Notes under the pieces: model-generated
Told to the model about the DNA's origin: nothing
The model's database searches: none
What the model saw: only the letters and a program-made list of their open reading frames with translations
Translations under genes and position numbers: made by a program
DNA from: Eopsaltria australis
Taxonomy: Eukaryota > Chordata > Aves > Passeriformes > Petroicidae
Assembly: GCA_034509425.1 (NCBI GenBank)
Contig: JAVTVJ010000574.1
Location: forward strand, 310,001 to 374,000
Length of the DNA: 64,000 bases
Direction of reading: 5' to 3'
Shown: piece after piece, positions 1 through 12,495 of the stretch
Numbering within the stretch: the stretch's first letter is position 1
Layout of the letters: each line of letters begins with the position of its first letter

Positions 1-1032
1 ATACATCACCAAAAAAAAAGGAAATTCACTCATAAAACATCTGATAATTCAGGAGACGAAAGGACTGGCCATATTTGCCAAGTTCTAGAGATAATGACAC
101 AAACTACTGTGGTTCAGTGGCTCAGCCTGGAAAAATTACAATATTGCTCTAATGCTCCCAAGTCTGACATGAGAAGTGGCTGAATTACACTCCCTGCATG
201 ATGTACAGTGATATTTCACACAAGAACAGAATTCATGAGGTGAAAAAAGCAGCACAAACAAGAGACAACAAAATACAAACACTGCTGTGCACAATCATTT
301 CAATTAGCAGGTGAACTACAGGAAAGTTTTGCTCTTCAGTCTATAAATATGATTTTACCCTAAAACCAATTCAGAGACGGATTTATTGATTAAGGAGAAC
401 AACTGATCCAGTGTTTGGTAATTCTGCTCCACTATTACTGAGCTGAGTAAACCCTGGTAACAAACCAACAGAGCTCGGAAAAGAAAGGGATTCTGAAGAC
501 TATGTTATTATCCAGTTTACAGGTACAGAATAATTACAGTTCTGTGATTCAGAAAATAGGAAAGGAAATGAAAATAAGCCAAATAATTCTGGGATATTCG
601 TTGACTCACTGCTAAAAATCTTAAGTGTAATAAATATTAACATCTATGCAGTTATGTAAGCAATATACAATATTATTTTCAAACCATATATTTCAAAATC
701 ATTAGTCACATAAAGCCATGCCATAAAATTTGATTGAGAAGAGCCTTTATCCCATTCAAAGTCCAAACGACTCTGGGAAACATCAATAAATATAACTCCT
801 ATTCTAGCATGGAAAGTCATTTCACTCACCCTCGCCTTGTTTGCTTGGAAAGTACTTGTGAGAACCAATAAAATCTTTCTTTGATTACAGTGGCAATCAA
901 TACTTTGTTTCGAACACAGGCAAACACTTTAAATCCCAAGATTTAAAATACATCTCCCTAGAGGATCTGGTTGACAAATACCCTTTTTTCCCTGACCCTT
1001 TTCTAAAGTGCTGTCCCAATAACAGCAAATCA
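1..1032. other. Single-copy AT-rich non-coding DNA
   Basis: I see no gene, repeat or RNA in this stretch. The longest open frame is 74 codons (644-868, minus strand) with no recognisable motif. It reads as ordinary intronic or intergenic vertebrate sequence. Confidence 0.6.
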
Positions 1033-1130
1033 ATCACAGAATCAGAGAATCAGCTGGAAGGGACCCACGGGGATCACTGAGTCCAGCTCCTGCCTCTGCA
1101 CGAGACAACCCCCAAAATCTTGCCATGTTT
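1033..1130 (-). mobile_element. CR1 LINE fragment, 3' end only
   Basis: The stretch opens with two diverged copies of the reverse complement of the CR1 terminal octamer (ATCACAGAATC, then AGAGAATC). It continues with GCTGGAAGGGACCCACGG, GATCACTGAGTCCAGCTCC and a TGCACGAGACAACCCCC-like segment. This is the usual order of the CR1 3' untranslated end read on the opposite strand. The element is therefore a severely 5'-truncated CR1 inserted in minus orientation. About 90-100 bases are recognisable, and the inner boundary is blurred by divergence and could lie anywhere from about 1120 to 1140. CR1 elements retrotranspose by target-primed reverse transcription and commonly stop early, which explains the missing 5' part. 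It has no coding capacity. Confidence 0.85.
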
Positions 1131-3975
1131 CCTAGTAAAGGATACCTGAACTATTCCCAAGTCTATTCCCAAATCAGATACCACAGCTCTGATAAGGAGT
1201 CTAAAAATTTTCCTGACCCAGTATATTTGCCAGTATCTCCACAAAAAATGCTGTGCTCCCTTACAGTTGCCTCCTCATTAAACATCCCCTCATGGGAGCT
1301 CAGACCAGTATCTTTATTCAAGCTGAGATCAGTTTTTGCATCCTTTTCAGACTGTCTTGAATTTCTGCCAGCACAGCAATATTTAGCCAACTAATTTATT
1401 ATTACTGATTAATGAAAAAAGCCTGTAGCTCCCAACTCTTTTCATGTGTCTAGTGTTAACACTTGACAGGAACACCAGAAGCAGTACAGCTGCTATAAAA
1501 AGCCAATGCATACAGGCAGATATTTCCAGGTATTCTCATGAGTAACTGCTCTGTTGGATCAGCTATTTAAGTAGTTTTTTCTCAGATTTTAACCACACCC
1601 AGTTTGGTTTTCCTCCAGGTTAAGAGGGATGTAAAACTGAAGAAGGTCTCGCTGATGCCATGGTGAAAAAGGACCTAAAGCACAGAGGAAGAGGAAACAT
1701 ACCTGCACAGGATGGCACAGAAAAGGCTAAAGAAAACCTAACAGGAGCCTTCAACTGTAAAGGAGTTGCAAGATGTCAAAGCCAAACTCTTCTCAGCCTC
1801 ATTCACCCACTAAATCAAACCAGTTTGGTCAGTTGAGTCTGGACACTTTGGTGGGTAACATGTCATAGATTTCATATTAATTCCATTTTCAGAGGTTTCC
1901 AAGACTTTTCTAGACAAATCCACAACTGACCTGATTTATCACCGGCAGTAGAGCCACTGTTAACCAAAGATTAGATCTGATCATCTCCTGAGGTTCCACT
2001 GAGTCAAGTCTTTTATGACTATGGGATAACCTGTAGGAACGGGACTCATCCAGGCACCCCCATCCCGTTCTGAAACCAAGCCAGAGTTGTTGTAGGTGCC
2101 TCTTTGAAAAGAGCTCAGCTTTTAAGGATGGAGAAGCCATTTGAATAGATATTTACTATATTAGGAACAAGAGGAGTGTTTTAAACCACTGCAAGTGAGT
2201 ACAGATTGAATTATACTCCCTGAAGTGCAGTAGGGAATACAATCTAATCTCATTAGGTCAATAACATATTGTGCTAGTAAATCTAGTTTATTTTTTACTC
2301 TACTCTTACCATTCTCCATTGATTATTTTCATCTTTTTATCCATATAAATATGCTAGGTCACCCAGAAAACCTGATTACTGTAGTTAAAATTATCTAAGA
2401 AAAAACAAAGTATTTATGGTTGCAGAAAAAGAAAACCATCAGTTTTCACAGAAACTTTCAATAGCCTGTCCTGTAAACAGCTGCCAAGAAAATTACCAAA
2501 ATATATCAGATGCATTAATTTGTAACTCTGAGTGAAACATGTCTGGAGGATTATTTTTATTTCCTTCGAGTTTTCAAGATAGTAGGAGAGCATTATGAAT
2601 TTTTTGGCTTTGGTTTCACAATGGCTTCAGGATGTCACTCCAGCAGGGATTCCTGCTGGAATGCAGGCCCTCTTCACCCAAGCAGGCACTGAAATCAGCA
2701 CAGGACAGAAGGCTCGTGGAGATTCCTGCACTTCACTTGTTCAATGAAGGAGGAAGGGCAACAAAAGAATGAAAGCAAGTCGTGTGGTCTGAGAGGTGCT
2801 AACATTCATTTCCTTCATCACATTTAGTCCTGTAAAAAAGCTCCTGGTGATCACTGCAAAATCAGATTTTTATTCTAGTAAATCATTGCTTTTTGCCAGG
2901 AAGACTTTGCCACCATGTTTCTGTATCTTCAGCCTGTTAAACCTCTGGAAAATGGCAGGCAGCAGAGTCCTGCAGCCATGAAGAAACCAAGAGGTGCCAG
3001 CTCCTCACGAGGCAAAAGAACAGACTGATGGAGCAGTGCCAGATTGGTTAAACACAGCCCAGCCACCCCATCTCTCTTTTCATCTCTTCCTTTCTGTCCA
3101 TGGCAGAGGGTAATCTGAGGAATTAAAAAGCCTAACACACTCTCTAGTGAAGTCCAGGAACAGAAGCATCTCACCCATTACAAATGTCACTGTGGCATTA
3201 TTGGTATCGAAGCAGAATATGGATTTGATTTTTTCCTCCAGGACTGATAAGCAGCAAAACATTCCATTTATTCTCAAATTGGATTAAGTCAGATATCTGT
3301 TTTCTGATCTTTTATATCTCTTTCATAGCTACCAAATTCTTATTACACATTTGCCCACTAGTTTCGATTCATAAACAAAATAAAAACATTTAAGACTAAA
3401 ATCATGATGATAGGAGAAAGTAATTTCAAACAACCCATGGTAAAATTTAGCAAAATTAAGCCATATTTAAAATATGTATATTTTTAAAATCAAATGACAT
3501 GTTTATGCATTACCTGTTTTAAAATAATTAGCAACTGAAATAATGACCATATGTGGCCATTAGGATAATGACATTAAATGGAAATGCACATTTCCACACA
3601 AAGAAACCTAAAGATCTGTGAGGGAGCAATGCAATTAGGACATGTGGAGCAAATGGAACTGCACCATTAAGAATTCCAACTGCAAATATTTCAAACAAGA
3701 AAACAGCAATCATTCAGTCTTTGCAAGTTTTAGAACAACCTAAATCTATTAAGAAAAGTATTGTCACAGGACTATAAATGGTTTGGTTTTAAAATCTGAT
3801 TTTGGTGAAGTCTCTGCTCATGTCTTTGCAACAATCAACAGATCAGCCCCCTGCAGATGGCAGAACAGATGCAACAGATGCAGCAGGATTGTGAAACCTG
3901 GGGTTTGCAAAGCCCAGAATTCAGTGTGTGCTCCATCCTTCCTTCCCCTTTCGGGCCATATTTACCAGCCCAGAG
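1131..3975. other. Single-copy non-coding DNA
   Basis: No repeat family or gene is recognised. The longest frame (1125-1394, plus, 89 codons) is mirrored by a 75-codon frame on the other strand, as expected of chance openings. Short AT-rich runs occur around 3440-3500. Confidence 0.55.
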
Positions 3976-4020
3976 CCCTTCCCTGCCCCGTGCCCCTTCC
4001 CTGCCCCATGCCCCTTCTGC
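3976..4020. repeat. 18-bp GC-rich tandem repeat, 2.5 copies
   Basis: The unit CCCTTCCCTGCCCCRTGC occurs at 3976-3993 and 3994-4011 with a single A/G difference, followed by a half copy to 4020. The tract is pyrimidine-rich on the plus strand and stands out from the AT-rich surroundings. The small frames that cross it (for example 3928-4233) get their Pro/Cys/Ala-rich peptide from the repeat and are not credible genes. Confidence 0.85.
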
Positions 4021-5346
4021 TGTACCTGGGGCAGGCAATGCTCTGACTTATGGCAGCAGAGCAATTTGGTTCCATGCCTCATTAGCTGGCCCACAAAGCA
4101 ATCCAGGCTGTTATTGAATCATATACCATTCTTACTATTCTCCCTCGCTCAGTTTTATTGCACTGGGTATTTTTTTTTTTCCCCACCACCCTATTTCTCA
4201 GGAGAGAGGAAAATGCTTTGTATCCTATTTTGAAAGCTATCCCCAGCAGCAATACCAATAGAGTATTTTCACAGACTATCTTCTAATTATATACCAGAGA
4301 AACCAGTTGGAATGTTACACCTAATTTAATATCTTAAATGAACAGAACTGCTAAGAACAGATAATTATTCCATTTCTGTCAATTTTATATTTTCAGTTCA
4401 TTTTTCCAGGTAGGTTTTCCTTCATGCTGAAGAGTACTTTCTAGTTTATTCAATAAACAATCCTACCAAACATAATATTTCCCATCAGCAGCTGAATTGA
4501 TCAGGAAGTGATCAGAGCTGGACAGCCTTTCAGTTATTGACTTACTTCCAATGAAGCCAACAGGAGCTTGCAATCAACACAATATTCATATTACCATATT
4601 GCAAATAATTCAGTCTTTAGCAGTTACTCAAAATTATTCATTTTAGTATGCTTAGACTTAATTTCAGTATTCTTAGAAGTTACAAAAGATATTCTAAGGA
4701 ATGAATGATGAGACATGAAGGCAAGAGTGTATATGCATCATTTTGTGATCATGAGATCATGTGCATCATGAGTTTAATCTCTCATCATGCATTGTTCCAC
4801 CAGCATTGCAACATCAATCCCCACTGCTTCCCTCCAATAGTTTCAATGAAAATCAAGAGAAAATCTTTCTCACTTATACCCCTAATGCCAAGAAAGTATT
4901 CTATATCATTATAATTTAAATATCCAGAAACTTACCTCAAGGAAGGGCATTTATGCTTCCTGAATGATTTTCCTTTGATTCAGATGTGGAGGGAGAGTCA
5001 AGAAACAATATAAGCTTGCACCCCTTTGTTAGGGGTAATTTTATACAGAAATATTTCCCTCAGAACTCTATTTTCATTTCCATGAAAGTTTTTGCAAATG
5101 TGTCAAAACAATTTATTAATATATTCATTATAGAAAATATCATTTTCACTGTACAAATCAGGATCTGAAACAGATCTGCTTGTCTGGAACTGTTCACACA
5201 TTTTGAGTTAAGTCTGCAAGACATGGCCCATTTAAAATAAACACAGAACAATAAAACCAAACATTGTTAAGTTTATGTTATGCAGACAGAAGGGTGCCAA
5301 AAGATTTTAAAGACACTACAGAAGCAGGTGAATCCTTAATAATTAC
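4021..5346. other. Single-copy non-coding DNA
   Basis: The stretch contains an 11-base T run at 4170-4180 but otherwise nothing recognisable. Open frames are below 70 codons apart from those running out of the adjacent tandem repeat. Confidence 0.55.
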
Positions 5347-5362
5347 AATAATAATAATAATT
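5347..5362. repeat. (AAT)n microsatellite, about 5 units
   Basis: Five consecutive AAT units form a short trinucleotide microsatellite within an AT-rich neighbourhood that includes flanking AATTAC sequences. Confidence 0.9.
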
Positions 5363-8300
5363 ACAGCTTTTTAAAAAGCTGTGGGGTTTTTATGACAACT
5401 GATTCTCCAACAAGAATTTCCCATAGAATTCAAATAGAGGAAATAAACGTGGATTTTGCGAATGTTTCCCAAGTCTTGATTTAGCCCAGTTAAAGGTTTG
5501 GCCAACACCTTGTCATGGACACACGTACATTAATAACTTGCCAGAGTTACCTGCTTGGGTTGTGCCCCTCAGACAAGGAACCCTGCTGACACTCTGTCAC
5601 TGAGCCAGCCTCAACCTGTTCTTTAAAACATGAAATTTTCACTACAAATTGTGCATGTCCGATGTGCCAAACAGAGGTTCCTGAAATAAATGAAGCAACA
5701 ACTTGTGTCGTGACAGCAGACTCAGCAGCAGCTGGAACAGTATGCTACCAAAAAATGCTTGCAGTTCATTTTTTAAAATAAAGTCAACATTCTTAGGTTC
5801 TTTCCTTTTAATTTGATGTGTAGCAATAGAATTTTAATTAATAGGATTTTATACATAATTAAATAAAAAAGGCATTAGATCCCTTTAAAAGTAAGCAATT
5901 CATTTGCAATTATATCTTATGAAATAGCAATATATTTTAAATAATAATAAGTGCAAATACACAGATGGAAAACAGCAGGAGCTCCTAAACAACATAAACC
6001 AGAGCTTAAAATGCTTGGGAAATCTTTTTTTTAATACGAAGTTTCATCAAGAACAGTTCCCACAGGAGTGACTGGAGTCTGTGTGTGCCTTTGCTCCTTT
6101 AACCTGCACTATTCCCATGCACCAGCAGTGGTCATTTGCACAGACATTCAACAAGTCACCATCATCAACAAGTCCAGACATCATGAGTTTCCTGGCACGG
6201 GTCCTTCACAGGGAGTCAAGCTGCTCAAAGTATCAGGACAGCATTTGAGCTAAAGCCCCCTCCCAATGCGTGGAAGAAGAATGAGAAACATTTCTCTGAC
6301 ACCAGTGATATTGTCAATGAGGAGGCGCCGTGGCAGCAGCATCTCTGACAGGTCAGTCAAGTCTGATCGTGCAAAGCTGTGCCAACTCTGCATTATTCCA
6401 GGGACTGAATCCAGTGGCATTACCCACAGCAGCACAATTCTGTGTACAGCCTACATCCAAGAAATTATTAGAGACAACTTCTCTGCTTCTCCCTCCTCCT
6501 TTCCTCTCATTAAGGCAATAAATCCAATGTGAGTTATCCAAATGCTCCTGAGCAATTAACTCATGTCATCATTCCACAGTCACCAGCTCTAATTTATCCT
6601 TAATGAGAAGAATGTTGGAGCCCACATGCACCTCTGAGTAAATACAGTGACTTGCAGCACACTCATAATTGTGATGCTCGTGTGAAAGTTAACGTACATT
6701 ATTTGAAATAGGCCCATGCAACAGAAAGAAAATTGTTACAATTGCATAAAGGCAGGTAATGGTTTCCTTCAAATCAACTCAGGAACTCCAATCTCATATT
6801 AATATAATTTTCTGAATTATGAACAAAATATTTAGAATACTAAAAATTAAAGTAAATTGAATTGTGCTTCCTAGCTGGTGTCTCAGTTTCAATTTTTATC
6901 GGCCTTCTCTTTTAATCTATTTTTATGAGATTTTCTTTTCATAATAGGGCAGTGCATATATTTGAACTGTATTCCCATCTTGATATATCTGTTATTTTAC
7001 TTATGCAGAATTACAAGATTTATCCCATAGGTTATGAGTAAAAATATATACTTATTTGAGTTTTAAATGGATCTCCTCTGAATCTCAAGCATTGATATTG
7101 TTGTCTTTACTAAAATCGGGGTTTTTGAAAGCCAGCTCTGCAGGGTTTGGGTTTTTATTTTACCTTAATGGATTAAAGCCAGCTTAGGGCAACATAAGAT
7201 CTAGTCATTCTTCCTCCAAGGAACGTTCTTGGTGCAAAAAGTGAAAATTAAACCTGAAGGCTTGAGTACAAGGTGCGAAATGCAAAACTCCCCTTGTGTT
7301 TTCTCATCATCTTCAACTTCCTTGTTAAAAATTTATCAAACCTACCAGTTATGAATATCAAGCACTACCAAAATGCATGAGATTAAAACATCAAGATTCA
7401 CAGCTTTAAGAAAGCGTCAGCCTGAGAAACTGGATTTCTTCTTCCTGAATACCATGTGAATTCTCCATTTTGCTGCACTGGCTTTTAGGTGAGAGGAATA
7501 CAAAACAGATGTGCAAGGTCTCCAGCCCCATACAGCAACACATACGAAAAAACAGCCCATGGAGGCTTCTAGAACAACAATCTATGCTTCTTTTTTATTT
7601 ATTTCCTCCCCTAATTGTGTAGGCTCTTAGCAGCCTGCAGGTGTTCCCTCTTCAGTCAGGTTGAAGGCTTTTTCTTAAGCCCCTAGTTGGAAGATATTTT
7701 TAATTCACATACACTACTGGCAGTCCCCTGCAAAGGAAGGAATGCCCTCAGTGACAGACAGTTCTAACTTAAAGCTTGTACACAAGAGAATATTTCTAAT
7801 GTAATTTTTTAAAAATATGTTTTTATATGTAGATACTGAGTGATAAATACACTTGTGTAGATATACATATTATACACATCTGCTGTGTACTTACCTATAT
7901 ATAATTACAAAGAACTTTTTTTCTAAAGAAACCATTCTGAAAGGATTTAGGCATGGTTTCAGTATTATGACACATCTAATTTTAAGCTGTTTCAACAGTG
8001 ACAAACTTAGTTTTCTTTGAAAACACTTACATAATAAATACTACATCCAGGTTACAGGCTAGAGATAAATATACCAAAACCATACTTTGAGTATATACAA
8101 ACCACAGTTTACTCTTGTACTGGAAATGATCCATTTTTCAGTCATACATGATTAAAAGTAAAAGTGTTATAAAGTTTAGGGAAGTGATTTGATGTTTTGA
8201 GGGCTCTTTGGGGAGGGGTAAGAACTAATATAATGTGGCACAAAATAGTCCTAAAAGCAGCACCTTCCCCTCTACCCCAAGTTTGTACATATTTCAGTTT

Positions 8301-11300
8301 AATCACTTTTTTCAGTCTGTTACAATAAAATTTCCACAGCACTTGGTGTCATATGTAATTTTAATCTCTCCTTCAGGGATTTGAAGCCTTGCCCCAGGAC
8401 AATGAAAGCCTGTGCCACTGAAGCCATGGGGTACCCCACAATTTTCCCGGGGTGCTCTTGGGGCTTTCACTGAGGAGCTCTGCCCACAGACACATTTCTG
8501 TTTAAACACTGCCCACGTTCACTGCTCAGATCTGTTCTAGTAAATCTATGCAAAGCCAACACAAACTCAAGCACCGCATCCCTTGCAGCTGCAGAGGGGT
8601 TTGTAGCTGCTGTGAGGCCTTCAGTGAATGCAGAAGGATGCCCAGACTTTCAGTAACAAAGGTAAGCCCACGTGGATGCAGCAATGCCTGCAGTACCTGT
8701 GCAGAACTCACAGAGTTGAGAATAAAAGGGAAGTACAAATTCACACTGAAAAATTCAAGCCATCACCACTCATAAAGAACCTGTCCTTATCTTTTTGCAG
8801 TGTTACTGAGAAGCCAGTTTTGTTCTCCACTATTAAAATATAATGTTTTCCAAGTGAAGTTTGAAAAGAAAGAAACGATGATCACAGAAATTACCATTTT
8901 ACTTTTCTGCTACTACACCTCTCAAGCAAAATAGAGCCAATATTTCTTGGATTACATAAATGTGTTTATAATGCACACTAAACCAAAGAATATTCTTGGA
9001 ATTCACCTTTAACTTTAAAAGCTGCTGTTCAAACTTTTCAGATGCAGCAGTATAACACACATTGTGATTTTATAAGCAAGTTCCTCACCTATCTAGTTCT
9101 GCAGTTTATGTCCCACCTGTATCTGTTTTATGAATGCCAGTGGGCTTTAAAGATCTACCACGTTCCCTTCAGTTCCTTTCTTCTCCTTCATTAAACACGT
9201 TCCTGACACTTTTTAGGACCCACACTGCACTCACATAAAGAGGATTTATGAATAAACATGTGAGAGGAGCCCCTGCTCACCCAGGCTAACACTGCAACGC
9301 AGCAGCAGCTTAAATCTGCAGTTTCAGAGTCGGGTGAGAATTCCCCATGGAATATGCATTGTGGAATATTTGACACAGACCTAACATTTCTTTTTGATTT
9401 ATAGTTGTGTTCTCTGAAAAGCACAAATAAAAACACACAACCTTGCAGTATAACTTTCTGCAATGCTGGAATTGGCATCCACGTGTTCCTGTTCACTGTG
9501 AGCTGTGTCAATTGTTCAGCTGTTTCCAAATTCCAAGCAAGCACAGCTATATACATTTGTATTTATTTAATTTATCAACCACGCTGCTCTTCTGCTGCAT
9601 TCAAAACTCATTTCCATGTGACTAGAGGAGGCTCTCACTGAGACTATTTTTTTCCATCTGTAAAATCTGTAATGTACAGATTAAGTCATTTTTAATTACA
9701 AACTAATAACAAACTAATGGTATAATTTATGTGGTAATCTAATTTGTCATTTGAACACTGTAGAAAATAACAGTAGCTGCCAAGCAAGACAGCCTAGAAA
9801 ATTGTTGTAATACATATTTGGTTAAGTGAAACCTCATCATAGTATTCCTAATTAAGGATTTCTAAGTAATGCAGAGCAAATGGCAACAGCACAGTAAACA
9901 CAACTCTTTGAAAGTCGATTCCAGACAATTTTGGTAAAAATATTATAAGTCCTATAACTTTCCTCTATTATTTCAACATGTATCTTCCTCACATACTTCA
10001 AATCCCTCTCAGGCTGTACATTCCAGGTTGTGAGATACCTGGAGCTAGAGGCAAAATTCACAGCAGCAAGAAACCCCTCCCCTGATAAAGAACCAGTTAT
10101 GTGAGACACCTCAAACTGGTGTAGGGTTCATTTCTTCAGCATATAGAACATTTTCTACAGCCTCAGATTTTCAATTCAGCATCAAATTGTAAATGATGTG
10201 CAACAATAAAAATTATGTAACTGCTGTTATGTTTGGGCATAAAATGGGACTGAGATGAGATGTGTGCAGAGTTGTGAAGGCAAAAGCATGAAAAGCAGCA
10301 CTTCTAAGTGCAAAGCAAGAGTCTGATAAAGCCTTTTCACAAATCCACAAAGTTGTGTTAAATATTAATTTTGGCACATATGAGAAAGTTGTGCATTCTA
10401 CAGCAGAAAGCTGGAACTGTTTGTCCAACTGTGGCTCATCAGTACCAAAAGCACTGTCCACAAGACAGGGTTCTGACACCATCTCCTAAGCTCAGAATAT
10501 TTGAATTTTCCAAGACTTTTGGCTAATTTCTCCAAGAACAAATGTAGTTTTTGTCTTTTATTAAATGGCCAGTCTTTATTAAAAAATACTATTTTGAAGT
10601 CATTGGTCTTTGTTTTGTGGACCTTGAAGTGTTTTGGCATTATTTCCTATGCTGTTACATAACTACTCTAAAGTCTTAGAAGTAGGAAATACGACACTGG
10701 AAAGAATTCCAATGTGGTCTCAGTAAAATAAAAACATCTTCAAATGTGCTATAGTGACTGAGAAGGAAAGAAAAATGAAACCATCTCCTAAACACTACAC
10801 AGGTTTTGAAGTCACTGCTATTTACATTTTTCCTTAACTTCAACACATCATGAATTGGCCTGAACACTTTGATCCCATGCATACTATACAGGTAAGTTTA
10901 TCAAATATTGCTGAAACTTCAACATCTCAGAATGTTTAAGGCATTTCCCAAAGCCATGCCTGGCTCAGCAAGGATCCAGCTACGGCAGAAGGAACTGTGC
11001 AGGTCCTGCTCAGCTCACTTGGCAAAACAACGTGAGCTTCTCAGCTCCCATGGATATTTGTCTTGGCTTTCTTTCATGGATTCAGTTTTCCCTGAGAAGG
11101 ACTGTATATGAAACTACACCTTCAGATTGTTGAGACCCTCATTCACACACACTTCCAGGGAAAAAACTTAACCTGCAATTGAAAAGGTGTCACAGAAACA
11201 GTCTGAATATAATTTAAAATTTTAAGCAAAACTTTTGGATCCAAAAGCATTCCACATGGTATCTCCACTGTCACCATTAATCTGTACAATGTGCCCAATC

Positions 11301-11606
11301 TGTATAAAACCAACTGTGAAAAATATCACATTATACCATTCTTAGCAGTTTCCCATGTTCTTTATGTTTAGAAGGACACTGGAATGAGAGAGGGATTGAA
11401 AAAGATTTATGTTCACAAACAGGAAACCACAAAATATTTTACTTTCTTATCCCAAAACTATAACAAGCAAAGTACGTAAAAGAAAAATAATTGGACTTTA
11501 TTTATTTTTTAAAATAAGCGGATTTTATTGATGTGTGTATTTGCACATGGAAATTAAGATACATATTATATGCTCTTTATCACCATTAACATAATGACAT
11601 ATTCCT
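5363..11606. other. Single-copy AT-rich non-coding DNA
   Basis: More than 6 kb without a recognised transposable element or gene. The longest frame is 121 codons (9191-9556, minus). Its translation shows no domain, and short frames on the plus strand overlap it (9405-9641). An especially AT-rich patch with TATA-like dinucleotide runs lies at about 7800-7910. A slightly GC-richer patch lies at about 8380-8500. Confidence 0.55.
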
Positions 11607-11621
11607 AAAAAAAAAAAAAAA
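11607..11621. repeat. Poly-A run, 15 A
   Basis: A 15-base uninterrupted A run is followed by a short CAAAACCAAG sequence. No retroposed element is recognised immediately upstream, so I treat it as a simple homopolymer and not as a retrocopy tail. Confidence 0.9.
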
Positions 11622-12045
11622 CAAAACCAAGAACAAAGCTTTTCCTTTTTTATTTTTAGGAGGTTTGATTACTCATTTCACTCTGCAATGGTGCAGGAAT
11701 AAATTGATCAATGACATGGCTCAGTATCACAAAGTACTGGGTTGTACTTGCCTGATTCAGTGTTCAGTCAAGTAAGTAGAAATCAAAGAATGTTGTTAAG
11801 ATGTTAATCAGACCTTTGCCCTTCACGTTCAATACCACAAGTTTGTTCTGTAAATTCCTGGAAAAGCTGAAGTTCTTGTTTTAGGGGGAAAAAACTGAAA
11901 CTTTCAGGCTGATTATTGATTGCACTATTTTTAAAAACTGTATTCAATTACATAGCCAAAATATCTACTAAGAAATATTTGGCCTGTGGAACTGGAAAAG
12001 CTTCAGCAGAGTGTAAAATTCATTCTCCTCCATCTGTAGTTTGGT
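11622..12045. other. Single-copy non-coding DNA upstream of the CR1 cluster
   Basis: Ordinary AT-rich sequence; nothing is recognised up to the CR1 tail that starts at 12046. Confidence 0.5.
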
Positions 12046-12385
12046 TCACAGAATCACAGAATGAACTAGGTTGGAAAAGACCTTTGAGATCATCAAGTCC
12101 AGCCCATGACCCAACACCTCCTCATCAACTAAACCATGGCACTGAGTGCCATGTCCAGGCTTTTTTAAACACATCCAGGGACAGTGACTCCACCACCTCC
12201 CTGGGCAGATGATTCCAGTGCCCAATCACTCTTTCAGTGAAGAAATTTTTCCTGATGTCCAACCCAAACTTCTCCTGGTGCAGCTTCTGTGTTCTCTCCT
12301 TCTGTCAGTGATTGCCTGGGAGAAGAGATCAACCCCCACCTGGCTACAACCTCCTGTCAGGGAGCTGTAGAGCAGGGGGCCCTCC
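12046..12385 (-). mobile_element. CR1 LINE fragment, 3' end, minus strand
   Basis: The element begins, read on the plus strand, with TCACAGAATCACAGAATG. This is two copies of the CR1 terminal octamer in reverse complement. AGGTTGGAAAAGACCTTTGA and GATCATCAAGTCCAGCCC follow, which are typical of the CR1 3' untranslated region. Further in, the minus strand encodes the CR1 ORF2 C-terminus. About 340 bases survive; the 5' part is missing through truncation. The inner end, around 12375-12385, is uncertain because the sequence diverges where the neighbouring plus-strand CR1 approaches. The tail octamers are well preserved, but the coding part is frameshifted, so the copy is inactive. It lies head to head with the CR1 at about 12400-13146, and the two look like different subfamilies. 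Confidence 0.93.
12129..12380 (-). pseudogene. CR1 ORF2 C-terminal remnant
   Basis: Read on the minus strand, this segment encodes TGGCSQVGVDLFSQ in one frame. After a frameshift near 12275 it continues in another frame with [11 protein letters not shown] and a stop at about 12129-12131. These peptides match the well-known C-terminal end of the CR1 endonuclease/reverse transcriptase polyprotein, where FFTER is followed by a conserved Trp/Leu-Pro segment. The catalytic reverse transcriptase and endonuclease domains lie upstream in an intact CR1 and are absent. The remnant is therefore a dead fragment with no enzymatic role. An open frame called on this strand (12226-12618) runs through it but continues into unrelated sequence and should not be read as a gene. 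Confidence 0.85.
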
Positions 12386-12495
12386 AAAATATAAAAATAC
12401 ACTTCTAGGGCAAAAGGAGGTTCCAGAGGCCCAAGTGCCTGCTGGGTGCTGCCCTTTGGCCACCAGAAGCCCCTGCAGCTGCAGGCTGGGGCAGA

